The translations under genes were made by a program, and so were the position numbers. From the NCBI GenBank assembly GCA_037954665.1, contig JBBMOL010000022.1, forward strand, positions 5,518,001-5,582,000: a stretch of 64,000 nt of DNA, written 5' to 3'. Each line of letters opens with the position of its first letter. The stretch's first letter is position 1. This document shows positions 35,716 to 47,034 of this stretch, piece after piece. This DNA is from Laguncularia racemosa. Lineage: Eukaryota > Streptophyta > Magnoliopsida > Myrtales > Combretaceae. The notes beneath the pieces are model-generated. The model did not search any database, was not told the origin of the DNA, and saw only the letters and a list, made by a program, of their open reading frames with translations.

Positions 35716-37164
35716 TTAAGGAATTATATGCTGCTGATCGAGATTTTTGTAGGAGTATGTGCAATGTGAGAAGAGTGGGCATGGAAAATTTTATAAACAT
35801 GACGGATTCTTGTTTAGGGAGAGTAAACTGTGCATTCCAATTTGTTCTTTAAGAGAATTACTTGTGAGGGAGTCTCATGGAGGAGGTTTAATGGGACACT
35901 TTGGAGTAGCAAAAACATTAGGGGTATTGCAGGAACACTTTTATTGGCCTCACATGAAATGAGATGTTGAGAGGATTTGTGAGCAATGTGTCACATGTAA
36001 GCAAGCGAAATCTAGAGTCCAACCTCAAGGGCTTTACACCCCACTTCCCATTCCTCATGAGCCGTGGGTAGATATTTCTATAGACTTTGTGTTAGGATTA
36101 CCCAGGTCTAGACATGGTCGAGATTCTGTTTTGTAGTTGTTGATAGATTCTCTAAAATGGCACATTTCATTCCTTGTCACAAAACGGATGATGCTTGTAA
36201 TATTACTAATTTATTCTTTAAGGAAGTTGTGCGATTGCATGGTATGCCTAGAACAATTGTATCAAATAGGGATGCTAAGTTCTTAAGCTACTTTTGGAAG
36301 ACTTTCTGGACTAATTTAGGAACTAAGTTATTGTTTTCTACTACTTGTCATTCATAGACTGATAGTCAAACTGAGGTAGTGAATCGAACTTTATCTACTT
36401 TGTTGAGGGCTATAATTAAAAAGAATATTAAGAGTTGGGAGGATTGTTTGCCGCATGTTGAATTTGCTTATAACCGTACAATGCATTCTGCTACTAAATT
36501 TTCTCCTTTTGAAATTGTGTATGGTTTTAATCCACTAACTCCTTTAGATTTATCACCTTTGCCTATTTCTGAGTATGTTAATCTAGATGGCAAGAAGAAG
36601 GTCGAATTTGTTCAACAAATCCATGAGAAGGCAAGGCTGAACATTGAACGACGAACAGAGCAATATGTGAAACAAGACAACAAGGGTCGTCGACAAGCTG
36701 TTTTTGAACCTGGAGATTGGGTTTGGGTTCACTTGCGCAAAGAGCGGTTTCTCGTGCAGCGTCGATCTAAACTACTTCCTAGAGGCAATGGACCATTTCA
36801 AGTTCTTGAGCGCATCAACGACAATGCATACAAGATAGATTTGCCTGGTGAGTATCAAGTAAGTGCTACATTTAATGTTACTGATCTGAGTCCTTTTAAT
36901 GTAGGTGATGATTTGAGGACAAATCCTTTTCAAGAGGAGGGGAATGATGAGATCCATGATGAGAGTCAAGCTGGAAGAAGGAATGTGGATCCTCTTAAAG
37001 TGCCGCCTGAACCGATCACAAGAAGTCGAGCGAAACGACTCAAGGAAGCACTTAACGGGTTGATAAAGGATGTCCATGAAACTGGGAAGGATTGGGGCAA
37101 TCATGAAATTGGAACGGATTGGAATGACCATAGGGAGACCCTTGCTCTTATACAAGTCACACCG
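35716..37164 (+). pseudogene. Integrase of the chromovirus, reading into the 3' LTR
   Basis: The zinc-binding HHCC part (GGGLMGHFGVAKTL, then CEQCVTCKQAK near 35983) is cut by a stop at 35961. The catalytic core shows DISIDFVLGLPRS (first Asp), IVSNRDAKFLSYFW (second Asp) and a Glu in the EVVNRTLSTLLRA helix; stops lie near 36135 and at 36355. The C-terminal segment (RSKLLPRGNGPFQVLERIND, VSATFNVTDLSPF) lacks an evident chromodomain. The frame crosses 36957 into the LTR, encoding PITRSRAKRLKEALNGLI. The same peptide in the 5' LTR stops at about 31221, suggesting the natural end near 37164. A live enzyme would insert the DNA copy into the genome. Confidence 0.85.
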
Positions 37165-37781
37165 GACACGGGTTTAAGAGGGCGTGTACTTTCAAGGCAC
37201 GACCGTGTATGGAGTCAAGCAAATCCACAGAAAGATACACGGCCAAAGTACACGGGCGTGCATGTTGCCAGAAGTTACACAGAAAGATACACGGCCAAAG
37301 TACACGAGCGTTTATGTTGCTAGAAGTTACACAGAAAGGTACACGGCCAAAGTACACAGGCGTGTACACGACCGTATATCCCCTGCCGGCCAGCTTGTTT
37401 TTTTTTCGCGTTTTTACGCCACTTATCTAAATTACGTCGTTTTGGACTTGTTTTTCACGAATTGTAACCCTAGTATAAAAGCTCCTAGGGTTTAGAACAA
37501 TATAGAATTTACATTTTTGAACATTAAACATCTTTGAGAGGTACCTCTCTTGGTTCTTCAAGAACTAAATCGAACTTATCGAATTGATTTCTGTGGCGTT
37601 CATCCCGACTTATCAATCGGTCTTTCATCCCGATTGTGGCGTCTTCATATTATACCAAGGTTCTTGTCTCGCTTATAGACAACGGGTCGTGGTTTCCACT
37701 TTAGGTGTTTGGGCGTCTTAGGTAACGAATTTCGAACGTATTGGTATTGGGTTTCGTCACGGGTTGGCGTGGTTCATATCA
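36957..37781 (+). repeat. 3' LTR of the chromovirus
   Basis: 825 bp, same length and order as the 5' LTR, including the palindrome array at 37220-37380 and a TATA box at 37474. A purine-rich AGAGGAGGGGAA precedes it at about 36933-36944, though 12 bases separate this from the apparent LTR start. It ends ATATCA, after which extra-ORF sequence of the Ogre-like element begins at once. Confidence 0.85.
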
Positions 37782-37784
37782 TTT

Positions 37785-38193
37785 GTGGCATAATGTGATG
37801 ATGGAAGTAAGAAAGATATCTTATGTAGGGATCCTAAGAGTTATAGACAAAGATGGGTTTATACTTTCATCTTAACAGCATTTGCGACTATCCTTTTTCC
37901 TACTAGGATCTTTTACATTCATTATAGAGTTGCGAAATTGGTATTCCAATTCCTGGAAGGAAAATTTTATATCCCGGCCCTATTAGCTGAGCAAATTCAA
38001 AATCTAAATTTTGTGAAGAAGAAAGGTCATGGAATTCTCTGCTCAAACATTAACCTCATTCTAATACGGTTCGTGAGCTATCTCAAGTGTTTTGAGCTAA
38101 ACATGGTTAGGAAATCATTAGCTCAACAAGTAGACCTCATAGATTCACGTGCAGAAAGGATAAAGCTGCCAGACAATCTTTCTAGCCATAATT
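37785..38193 (+). pseudogene. Extra upstream ORF of the Ogre-like element, first part
   Basis: After the chromovirus 3' LTR the frame reads LTAFATILFPTRIFYIHYRV, then FIPALLAEQIQNLNF and SYLKCFEL. This resembles the aminotransferase-like plant mobile domain style ORF described upstream of gag in Ogre-type elements: an ALAxYGxxLFP segment, then PAILAET...LN, then a basic stretch leading to W..SH. It is open from 37938 to the junction with the next insertion at 38194. The continuation is at 40984. The role of this ORF in live elements is unknown. The family link is by eye and moderate. Confidence 0.6.
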
Positions 38194-40978
38194 TGATAGG
38201 AATCAAAATCCGACAAGACTTATCATTGGGGCAAGAATTAAAGGATTTCGAATCTTGGCGATGGAGACCCATTTTGAGCAAATCAACCCCAGAATTATTT
38301 GTTATCTAACTTCTTTTCTCTTATTCATGTATTATATATTCCAACGGGTACACTTATCATATTCTATAGGGCAATGGACAAACTCCCTCAGACTCAACTT
38401 GTGGGTTATCTATAGACCGACCTGAACCGGCGATGAGCTGAGCCGATGGATCCTATAGAAGATCGGCGTCATGAAGACCATTTATTTTATATATTTATTC
38501 TTTTATGAACTATTTTAGTTGTATTTTGGTTCTAGGACACTTTTATTTCCATGTAATTTTCATTTAGGGCTAGCTACCTTAAAAGTGGCAAACTTGTAAT
38601 TTTGGGCACTTTTTAACCCTAGGAGTAGAAAGTATAAATACTTGCTTAAGAGAGGGTTTGAAGAGGCTAAATTTTGCAGAAAAACACTTCACATTTTCGT
38701 GAGAGGGCTTAGGGTTTCCTAATTCCAAAATTCTCTTATCAATTTCAATCCCAAGAAGTTGGAATTGTGGCGAGTGCAACAAGGAGAAATCGTGAGTAAT
38801 ATCGATTCATCTTTGTTGTTGTTCATTTCTTCTCTAGTGAGTCATATCTAGGGTAGATTTGGATCTTTCTTGAATCTATTTGTGGTTCTAATTTCGTGAA
38901 CAACAATCTTGTAAGATTAATTGTTCTTTTAGTTATTGAATTCACTATCAATTTTAGTGCATTTGGCGTGAATTTGGTATTGAAAGGGGAAGTGGAATTC
39001 ACGGTTTGTGTTGCTTCATTTTGATCTGATTTCCACGTGATTCTCAAGCCTTATTGTGGTTATTTGGTTAAATTATCATTAGAGATTACAATTGAATCTT
39101 TTGAACAACAATTTCCATCAAAATCTACGAGGTATTCACGTGAAAGTGCCATTTTTTGATCCGAATTTGCCTTAACTTGAGATAGTTTTTCTTGAATCTT
39201 TTAATTGTGCTTAAGCTTGGATTTAGGCACATCATAATGGTCTTTGTGTGACTCAAAGGGCTAGGGTACCCTACAATATAGGGGATACGTACTATGATGA
39301 GCTTGAATGTGATATTCTTCCTCTTTGTGCATCCCATATATTACTTGGTAGACCATGGTTATATGACAGGATGGTATTACATGATGGGTATAGAAATACT
39401 TATATGTTTAAAAATGATGGTAAACGTATAGTATTAAACCCTATGTCACCATCAGAGGTCCAGGAGATGCAAAGACAAATAAAACAACCATCACAGGTTC
39501 GTGAGGATCATAGCCACATGATCAAACCTTCAGAGGATCCTGATGATCATAATCAGACGAGTAGACCACCGGAGAACCAAAATGTACAGAGACAGTTGTA
39601 TTCACCTTCAGAGGTCTTAGAGGACAATGAGCAGTTGGGCCAACCCTTAGAAGACCATGAAGATCAGCGACATACTGATGAGTTAGAAAAGGAGGATATA
39701 ATATCAGTGAAATGGGTTGAGTTAGGGGACACCTCAGTAAATAATGGGTCATTATTTGTGTTGCAGAAGAGATACATCTTAGAAATGGTGGAAAGAAAAC
39801 AATCACCACCTGTAGTATTTCAGATATTGGGATTCTGCAAAGATATTTCTTCAGGTGACTTGCTAAGAGGAAACAAAGTCTCTACTGCATTTGATCTGCC
39901 AGATTTGAGGACAAATCTTTTTTAGGCCCGAGGAGATGATAGGAATCAAAATCCGACAAGACTTATCATTAGGGCAAGAATTAAAGGATTTCGAATCTTG
40001 GTGATGGAGACCCATTTTGAGCAAATCGACCCCGGAATTATTTGTTATCTAACTTCTTTTCTCTTATTCATGTATTATATATTCCAACAGGTACACTTAT
40101 CATATTCTATAGGGCAATGGACAAACTCCCTCAGACTCAACTTGTGGGTTATCCATAGACCGACCTGAACCGGTGATGAGCTGAGCCGATGGATCCTATA
40201 GAAGACCGGCGTCATGAAGACCATTTATTTTATATATTTCTTCTTTTATGAACTATTTTAGTTGTATTTTGGTTCTAGGACACTTTTATTTCCATGTAAT
40301 TTTCATTTAGGGCTAGCCACCTTAAAAGTAGCAAACTTGTAATTTTGAGGACTTTTTAACCCTAGGAGTAGCAAGTATAAATACTTGCTTATGAGAGGGT
40401 TTGAAGAGGCTAAATTTTGCAGAAAAACACTTCACATTTTCGTGAGAGGGCTTAGGGTTTCCTAATTCCAAAATTCTCTTATCAATTTCAATCCCAAGAA
40501 GTTGGAATTGTAGCGAGTGCAACAAGGAGAAATCGTGAGTAATATCGATTCATCTTTGTTGTTGTTCATTTCTTCTCTAGTGAGTCATATCTAGGGTAGA
40601 TTTGGATCTTTCTTGGATCTATTTGTGGTTCTAATTTCGTGAACAACAATCTTGTAAGATTAATTGTTCTTTTAGTTATTGAATTCACTATCAATTTTAG
40701 TGCATTTGGAGTGAATTTGGTATTGAAAGGGGAAGTGGAATTCATGGTTTGTGTTGCTTCATTTTGATCTGATTCCCACGTGATTCTCAAGCCTTATTGT
40801 GGTTATTTGGTTAAATTATCATTACAGATTACAATTGAATCATTTGAACAACAATTTCCATCAAAATCTACAAGGTATTCACGTGAAAGTGCCATTTTTT
40901 TATCCGAATTTGCCTAGACTTGAGATAGTTGATCTTAAGTCTTTTGGATGTGCTTTTTAAGTGTGTTTAGGCACATCA
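38194..40978 (+). mobile_element. Short LTR retrotransposon with 702-bp internal region, in the extra ORF
   Basis: Nearly identical LTRs at 38194-39234 (1041 bp) and 39937-40978 (1042 bp), both TGATAGG...CACATCA, flanked by a perfect target duplication TAATT (38189-38193, 40979-40983). The internal region keeps only the end of a protease and the extreme end of pol. Gag, RT, RNase H, integrase and a recognisable PBS are all missing. The solo LTR at 22951-23953 belongs to the same or a close family. TATA boxes lie at 38633-38640 and 40376-40383. The two LTRs differ at only a few percent of positions, so the insertion is among the youngest in the window. Confidence 0.9.
39235..39925 (+). pseudogene. 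Protease-pol end remnant, open throughout the short LTR element
   Basis: A frame without stops runs from inside the 5' LTR through 39925, ending just before the 3' LTR. The first 60 residues include ECDILPLCASHILLGRPWLY and a following DGYRNTY, the second half of a Ty3/gypsy aspartic protease; the active-site aspartate half is gone. A glutamine- and glutamate-rich linker with repeated PSE and ED words follows (about 39440-39690). The last residues (DLPDLRTNLF) equal the terminal motif of pol in the chromovirus above (DDLRTNPF). So protease has been joined to the end of pol by a large deletion. No ATG starts the frame before about 39371, so translation is doubtful. Confidence 0.7.
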
Positions 40979-40983
40979 TAATT

Positions 40984-41669
40984 AGGTAAAGGTACTCAAG
41001 GGTTTCAGTGCCGAGGATATCTTATGGATTGCTAGATGGAGCTATTGCAGTAAGGTTATTCTAATGTGCAGAAACTTTCAACTTGTTCCATTAATTAGGC
41101 TTAATTGGTATATAAGCTATCATCCAAACTTGTTGGTCCGTCAGTTTGGCATTATCGAGGATATAGTTTATAGACCGTCATTAGAAGGAATCATGATCGA
41201 ATATTAGGACTCAAATGTGTTAGTAGCTGATAAGATCGCTAAGTTAATAGAGGTTAAGGTCATATGGGAAGCCTGAATTGAGAGTCTTAATGTAGACCTT
41301 GAGGAATTAGATGGTGAAGTAGGTAAACATCAAGCTACTAGGGATTTTGTTATCAACCGGCTATATAAGACAGGGGAAAGGATGTACCATGCTCCAAATG
41401 TCACTCAGCCTACACCGATCAACCTAAGCCTAGAAATGAAAACTTATATGGAACTGGTGAGGGCTTAGAAGGAAGTCCATTTTGAGACCACGGAAAGTAA
41501 GAAAGATGTGTGGAAGAGTAGATTCAAGGAATCTAATCAAATGAATAAAGCATTGGAGGCCTAGTTAAAGAAAACCCAAGTAAGGGTTAGAGCACTAGAA
41601 GCTGCTATCAACGCCGAGAAAAAAGAGTCAACACCTACGTAAACAAAGAAGAAAAAGCTTAGAAATTAG
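40984..41669 (+). pseudogene. Extra upstream ORF of the Ogre-like element, second part
   Basis: Continuing across the insertion at 38194-40978, the frame reads GFSAEDILWIARW, then LMCRNFQLVPLIRLNWYISY and PNLLVRQFG, resembling the W..PW....ILY.CG...WVPLLG.WG...YAPL...RQ part of plant mobile domain-like ORFs in Ogre elements. After a stop near 41206 comes a helical, charged stretch (LEELDGEVGKHQATRDF, later LKKTQVRVRALEAAINAEKK) that looks like a coiled coil. It ends at about 41669. Several stops are present. The neat continuation on both sides of the insertion supports the reading. Confidence 0.6.
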
Positions 41670-41921
41670 GAAGTTAGATCATAGTATTTTTTTCTTATGT
41701 TTTTAATAAAAACACTAAACTCTAAAGTTTACAATATTGATAAAATTTTAGTATTATTACATCATTAATTAAGTGCTAGTTCTTTTACATCTGTGTGATA
41801 CAAGCATCATATTCACTTGTAAACATACATTTGGTAAATGAATGCTTACTAGGTATCAAAGATAGCTCCTAAACAACCAAACCATTTGAGGAGTCTAATT
41901 AAGACCTGCTCCAAGACTAAG

Positions 41922-42419
41922 ATGGCTAGCTGTGGCAATAACAACGATGACCACGTCTATAATGGTAACAACAACAGCACGGACACCTCCTCTAATCCAA
42001 GAATCATATCATTAGAGCAAATAGTCTAACAATTGGTCACATAAGTCTGCTTCTTGATTGAGAACATTAGCCTCCATCATGCTTCCCAGCCTATTCATGA
42101 GGAACATTCAAGAACTCAAAAAGGAAAGGCAGTAGAAAATAAGCAGCCAGAATACGAGGAAATCAACTCCTGACTTAATCCCGCATTTGAATATGAACAA
42201 AAAATCAACATGGGTCCAACCTCGAATGACATAAAGAGGGAAATGGAAGATAGGCAAAGGAAATAGTCCATCCTAGAAAAGAAGCTTTTCCAACAGTTGG
42301 CTGATAAGATGAAGACTTTAGAAGGTCCTAACAGTTTTGATTAAACCGGCATCACAAACTTATTAGTATATGGGGTAGATGCTTATCTAAAGAAATTCAA
42401 GGTCCCAGAATTTGAGAAA
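41922..42419 (+). pseudogene. gag of the Ogre-like element, first part
   Basis: From the ATG at 41922 (MASCGNNNDDH) the frame shows the asparagine-rich start, then SLEQIV and a coiled-coil-like part with KREMEDRQRK and LADKMKTLEGPN. It reaches LKKFKVPEFEK exactly at the insertion point. The last codon is completed on the far side of the solo LTR, where YNGIS follows, as in the VPEF.KY.G motif that opens the gag core of this lineage. Stops at about 42030, 42174 and 42266 inactivate it. Confidence 0.75.
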
Positions 42420-44028
42420 TGATAGAGCCATTTTATACTCAATCTTTATAATATAAATTGTGTTAAATTATTATTGATTTTATAGAAATCATAAGCAAAT
42501 GGTACTTAATTCTAATCATGGTGATAAATCAGGTTAAATGGAGTCAAGGATGCTAATTCAAGTAAATTAGAGAAGTCATCTACAACTTGGATCAAGAGGA
42601 GGAATTACACCACCAGAAGGAGGCACGGTTTGAGATCTGACCATGTTGTAAACTGTGCTACACACTGCATGAGGAGAAAGAGAGACACGGCTTAGGGCAC
42701 GACCGTGGTGGAAGCCGTGGGGGAAACCGTGGTGAAAGCTAGTCGTGCCAAGGAGAAGAAAGTGTGGAACTTTGGCAGAAGATGGCACGGCTTGAAGTCT
42801 AGCCGTGGTTGTAACCGTGGTACACACTGGGCTTGGAAGAAGACTTGTAGATTATGTACAGAGGAAGGCACGGTTGGAAATCTAGCCGTGGTGTAGGGCG
42901 TGGTACACACTGGATAAGGAAGATGATACGAGAATTATGCACAGAGGAAGGCACGGCTTGACCCACGGCCGTGTGGTAAGGCGTGCCAGGCGGACGGATC
43001 TTCACTTCTCGAAATCTACTTGGAAAAGGAAAGATATTTTCGTATCTTGCTAGCAAAAGATCACATGCCAACCCTCAAACAATATAAATAGAACCAACCC
43101 TAGAGGGTTAGGACAATCTAGAAATCTTTAATCTTTCATTCTTTGAATCTTGGAGACAAGAAGGAAGTCAGGAGGCAGAGCAGGCAACAGGGTTCATCAT
43201 GTTTTTACTTTTTATTTCCGTTTTTCTCATGAACATGAGTGGCTAAGCTACTTTTCTAGCCAAAGAGTCATAGATGTTTAATTCTCCACGAATTGTGAGG
43301 TTTAATTGACTTGTATTTATTCTACTCTTTGTTTTTGGGTATTCATATATCTTCTGATCGTTTTGTCATTATTATCTTTGTTGATTGGTATGAATTAGAG
43401 CTCTTATACTCAATTAGCAAGTTAATATATTGTCAAGTAGCACGTCAAATCCGTAATTGTTTTATTGTTCTAGTCTTAGTGACACGATAACATGTTTGGT
43501 TATAAGAATAGATGATCGAATTCATGTTATGGAGGTGTATGATCATGTTTAAATGGGTTATCTTATAATCTACTTGCATGAATTGGTGGTCTCTCTAGAT
43601 TTTAATGCTATTGATAGATTAAATCTTAAGCGCTTGTCTAGGGTTGTCTAATCAATAAGAGAAATAATTCAAAGCGCTTGTCTGAGGTTATCGAGGAAGT
43701 AAGGAGAGATAGGTTGTTAGAGCTTGTTAATAACCATAACCAGTTTATCTAGAACTAAGAATAGAAGATATTTGCATCGATGATCAATTCCTAGAATTAA
43801 ACTATCTTGATTCCTTTGGCTAGGCTTTTATCAATATCTGATTTTCTTACCTTGTTTTACTTTATTTTGATTCACAAACAAAACCCCCCATTTTTCTTTT
43901 CCTCTTTATTCTTTTTGAATAGAAATATCTTTACCAATCCCTATGGATTCGACCCTACTCACCACTATATGCAAATCATATAATTGTCTAGGAGTAGGTT
44001 TTATTTTTGTTGGACTCGACACCCATCA
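42420..44028 (+). mobile_element. Solo LTR inside gag, Athila-like tail, with CACGGC/GCCGTG array
   Basis: 1609 bp with TGATAG...CCATCA ends and a perfect target duplication AGAAA (42415-42419, 44029-44033). The interrupted gag reads correctly when one copy of the duplication is counted. A TATA box (TATAAATA, 43083-43090) follows a GC-rich stretch at 42610-42990 where CACGGCT, CCGTGG and ACGGCCGTG words recur about a dozen times. The tail has GGATTCGACCC followed by GGACTCGACACCC, as in Athila-type LTR ends. The many overlapping short frames in the GC-rich part are not genes. Confidence 0.88.
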
Positions 44029-44033
44029 AGAAA

Positions 44034-45000
44034 TATAATGGTATCAGTTGTCTTAAGATGCATATAAGGCTATATGTGTGAAAAATGAGTAAATACGCAC
44101 AATAAGACTAAATTATGGTCCAAACCTTCTAGGATAACCTCACAGGCCTTGCTCTCATATGGTATGCACAATTAGATCTCAACCAAGTCAACACATGGGA
44201 TAAATTGGCCCATGCATTTTATGAGCAATACAAGTTTAACATTGAAGTTACCCCTTTAGTATTGGACCTAGGAAGCCTTTGGAAGAGGCACAATGAATCC
44301 TTTAAGGAATATACCCAGCGTTGGAGGGCTCAAGCCGCTAGGGTTTCAACTCCAATTTCAAAGAAAGAGTTAACTTTCATTTTCATTAATACATTGGAGA
44401 AGACTTATTTCACACATCTAGTGGGATAGACGTCATTCAGCTTTGCAAAATTAGTGGTAGCAGGATGTAAGATAGAGAATGCCATTACATTCGAAAAACT
44501 CCAAATTATCGACTCTTCTAGAATCACATCATCTCCAAGACCTGTAGGGCATAGCAAAGGTAAAGAGGCCACCGTTAGTATGGAAAATTTAAGCATGGTT
44601 AGCAGATTAAGGTCACACATGACTTTTCAAACAACAAACACCCTAATCCAGTAATCATTGGTAAATTAGACCCAAACTACGAGAGCTATAAGACAATTCA
44701 CTCTAATATCGATCCCGCTCAACCGGGTTTTTTCTCAATTACGAATAGATAATCTAATCAACTTTGAAATCCCCAATCACTGATACAGGCCGAGGAATTT
44801 CAACCCCATGTCAAATGTGAATATCATATGGGATATAAGGGACATTCTACTGACAAATGTTAGAGACTTCGAAACAAAATCCAAGATTTAATCGACGCAG
44901 GAATAGTATAGTTGGATTTCATCAATGTGCCAACACCAAATGTCAACAACAATCCACTACCCAACCACAAGCCTACAATCAACATGATCATATCTAAAGA
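44034..45000 (+). pseudogene. gag of the Ogre-like element, second part
   Basis: The capsid core continues with SCLKMHIRLYV, NLTGLALIWYAQLDL and VNTWDKLAHAFYEQYKF, then SFKEYTQRWRAQAARV and FINTLEKTYF. This is the best-preserved gag in the window and is typical of Tat/Ogre: W...L.L..I.TW..L...F..QY and E.F.EYAQRWRE.AA. A later CEYHMGYKGHSTDKC (about 44817-44863) equals the cysteine-histidine motif of this lineage. Stops lie at about 44070-44115, 44428 and 44862. It would encode the coat protein of the particle. Confidence 0.85.
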
Positions 45001-45877
45001 GCTGGAGCCAAGACTAAAAGAGCCCTTTATCCCATTAAAACAAGTAGTGCAATGATCAAGCTGTTTACCACATAAAACTTTAGATAAAGCTCCCAAGTCA
45101 CACAAAAGTCACATACAAAAGGAGTTAAGAAAGAAGTGGTTGGTAGGAGATCTAACAATTGACACTCTAGGTAAATCATTTAGGAAGTTCAAATATCTAG
45201 TAGATTATTCATTCATTCCAACAACTTATGGGCTGCCTAGCAAGTTTTGTGGCCTGAATTCGAGGAGGAAGACAATCAACTAAAAGGGTTGAGTCCATAA
45301 ATATGATCAAATCAAGCCCAAAACCAATAGTTATAAAATGTTACCAAGAGCAAGAAATAGAGGCAAAGGGCCTAAAGAAAAAATATGTGTTTCATGCCGC
45401 AATCTCCCTAAAGAGATATAAAGCAGCACTATTTGGATATAAAGCGCACTATTTGACTATCAAGCTATTAATCAGGAAAAATCCTCAATTATAGGAGGAA
45501 TCACCTACTTAGGGAGAATTTACAATCCTAAAAATAGAGTCTCCATTGAAGAACCTATTACTGAGTTAGAAAAGGAAGAGGAGAGGGACTCCCTACATTG
45601 ACAAAAATGATTAAATCAAGTGAGTACAAGGTCATGGAGTAGCTTACTAAAATTCCATCCTAAATATCACTCATGGTCCTTCTCATGTCATCTAACCCCA
45701 CCGAGAGACACTCTTCAAAGTACTCAAACAAGTCAGGGTACTAAAAGGAATCACAATAGAATAATTAAGCTATGTTGTAGACTCGATCTTTACCATGGAT
45801 TAGATATCTTTCTCACCTGAAGAATTAGGGGAAGACAGAGACTAGCAAATAAAGCCACTTTTCATAGTGGTAAAATG
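45001..45877 (+). pseudogene. gag-protease linker of the Ogre-like element
   Basis: Between the Cys/His motif of gag and the protease lies about 0.9 kb of broken frame with stops every 30-60 codons. I recognise no domain. Segments such as the LRKKWLVGDLTIDT stretch near 45130 suggest it was once coding. Confidence 0.4.
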
Positions 45878-46210
45878 TAATGACACAGTAGTCTCTTAGG
45901 TCTTCATAGACAACGGATCTTCTCTTAATGTGTGCCCTTTAGCCACCCTCAACTTGCTGGGGGTTGATATGAGCAATATCAAATTGAGTTCAATAGCCTT
46001 TGATAGTTCTAAGAGGGAAATAGTGGGAGAAATTGGCCTACCGATGGAGATTGGCCCATAAGTTTTTAATATCTCGTTCCAAGTCCTTAATATACTAAGG
46101 TCCTTTAATCTATTTCTAGGAAGACCATGGATACACACCATAGGAGCCATAACTTTGTGCCTCCACTAAAAGGTTAAATTCATAGTAAATGGCCAAGTAA
46201 TCACTATACT
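45878..46210 (+). pseudogene. Aspartic protease of the Ogre-like element
   Basis: The active site reads VFIDNGSSLNVCPLATLN (from about 45900), D-N-G in place of D-G-G. It is followed by LGVDMSNIKLSS, FDSSKREIVGEIGLP and FNLFLGRPWIHTIGA, then the CLH.KVKFI end. Three internal codons are stops. The layout and the AFD.S.REV.GEI wording fit Tat/Ogre protease. Immediately after it (about 46300-46370) a GTFGLGH segment may be a worn G-patch-like motif, as found beside protease in some members. Confidence 0.82.
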
Positions 46211-47034
46211 AGGTGAATAAGACTATGCCATCGATTGAGGAGGATAGCCCCGAAAACTTGGGACTCCAAATATTTGATGAACTACACATGGTCATTAAGC
46301 AAGAAATGAGCAAAGTGGGGCATCGATTCAAGGAAGGTTAGTAAGGGACATTTGGGTTAGGGCATGTTCATCTCTCAAGAGAAGAAATTCAAGCAAAATA
46401 CATTAGAGGTAGAAGGGGAGAGAAACTATATGATACACGAATGAATTTTCCACCCCTTCGACAATTTTTTTCTTAGTCAGTTAACACTCAAAAACCAAGA
46501 ACAATCCAAGCCAGTTTCAACAACAAGGACTCGTCGATAGAGGCTTCTACCCCTTGCATGTCCAGTCAACATCTAGTTCTTAATAATTTGTTTTCCTATC
46601 CCCTGAATAGCACTAGGTCTGCTCAAAAGTAGGAAGCAATCATAATTAAATTTTTTCTTTGTGTTTACTTCCATCATTGTTTCATAAGACTCTTCAATAA
46701 CTATCAAGTAATAAAATTACAAGTTATTTTCTTTCCTTTACTTATACAGTCTCACCTCACTTTCCCTACAAATTCGATACTCTTGAATGTTAGGGACATC
46801 TCGTACAGGTAAGTAATGAAAATATTGATATCATTTCCAATGCTATTGAGTCAGCTGTCAAAAGCAATATTAATGACTACGAAGCAGTACAAGAGAGTTG
46901 GCAAAAATATGAACAAGGTAAATTCTTAATTGATGAGCCAATGGAGATAGTTAATCTAAGAACCAAAGAAGAACTCAAAAGATTTAGAATTGGAGCTAAT
47001 TTGAATGATGAACAAAAGTGAGAGATAACCGAGT

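Larger units (their letters stand above)
31004..37781 (+). mobile_element. Ty3/gypsy chromovirus-type element, CRM-like, inserted in the Ogre-like leader
   Basis: Two LTRs of 825 bp (31004-31828 and 36957-37781), TGAT...ATCA ends, about 95% identical by eye, enclose a PBS, gag, protease, RT/RNase H and integrase. The pol frame runs on into the 3' LTR and no ordinary chromodomain is visible. I infer a CRM-like chromovirus, although other chromovirus clades are possible. A precise target duplication is not certain: TTTGT follows the 3' LTR and occurs at 30990-30994, nine bases before the apparent LTR start. Flanking sequence on both sides belongs to the Ogre-like element. At least six stops or shifts inactivate it. 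Confidence 0.85.

Noticed and set aside
42576..43071. Frames of 72-90 codons on both strands
   Set aside because: They lie in the GC-rich repeat of the solo LTR at 42420-44028 and show no family resemblance.
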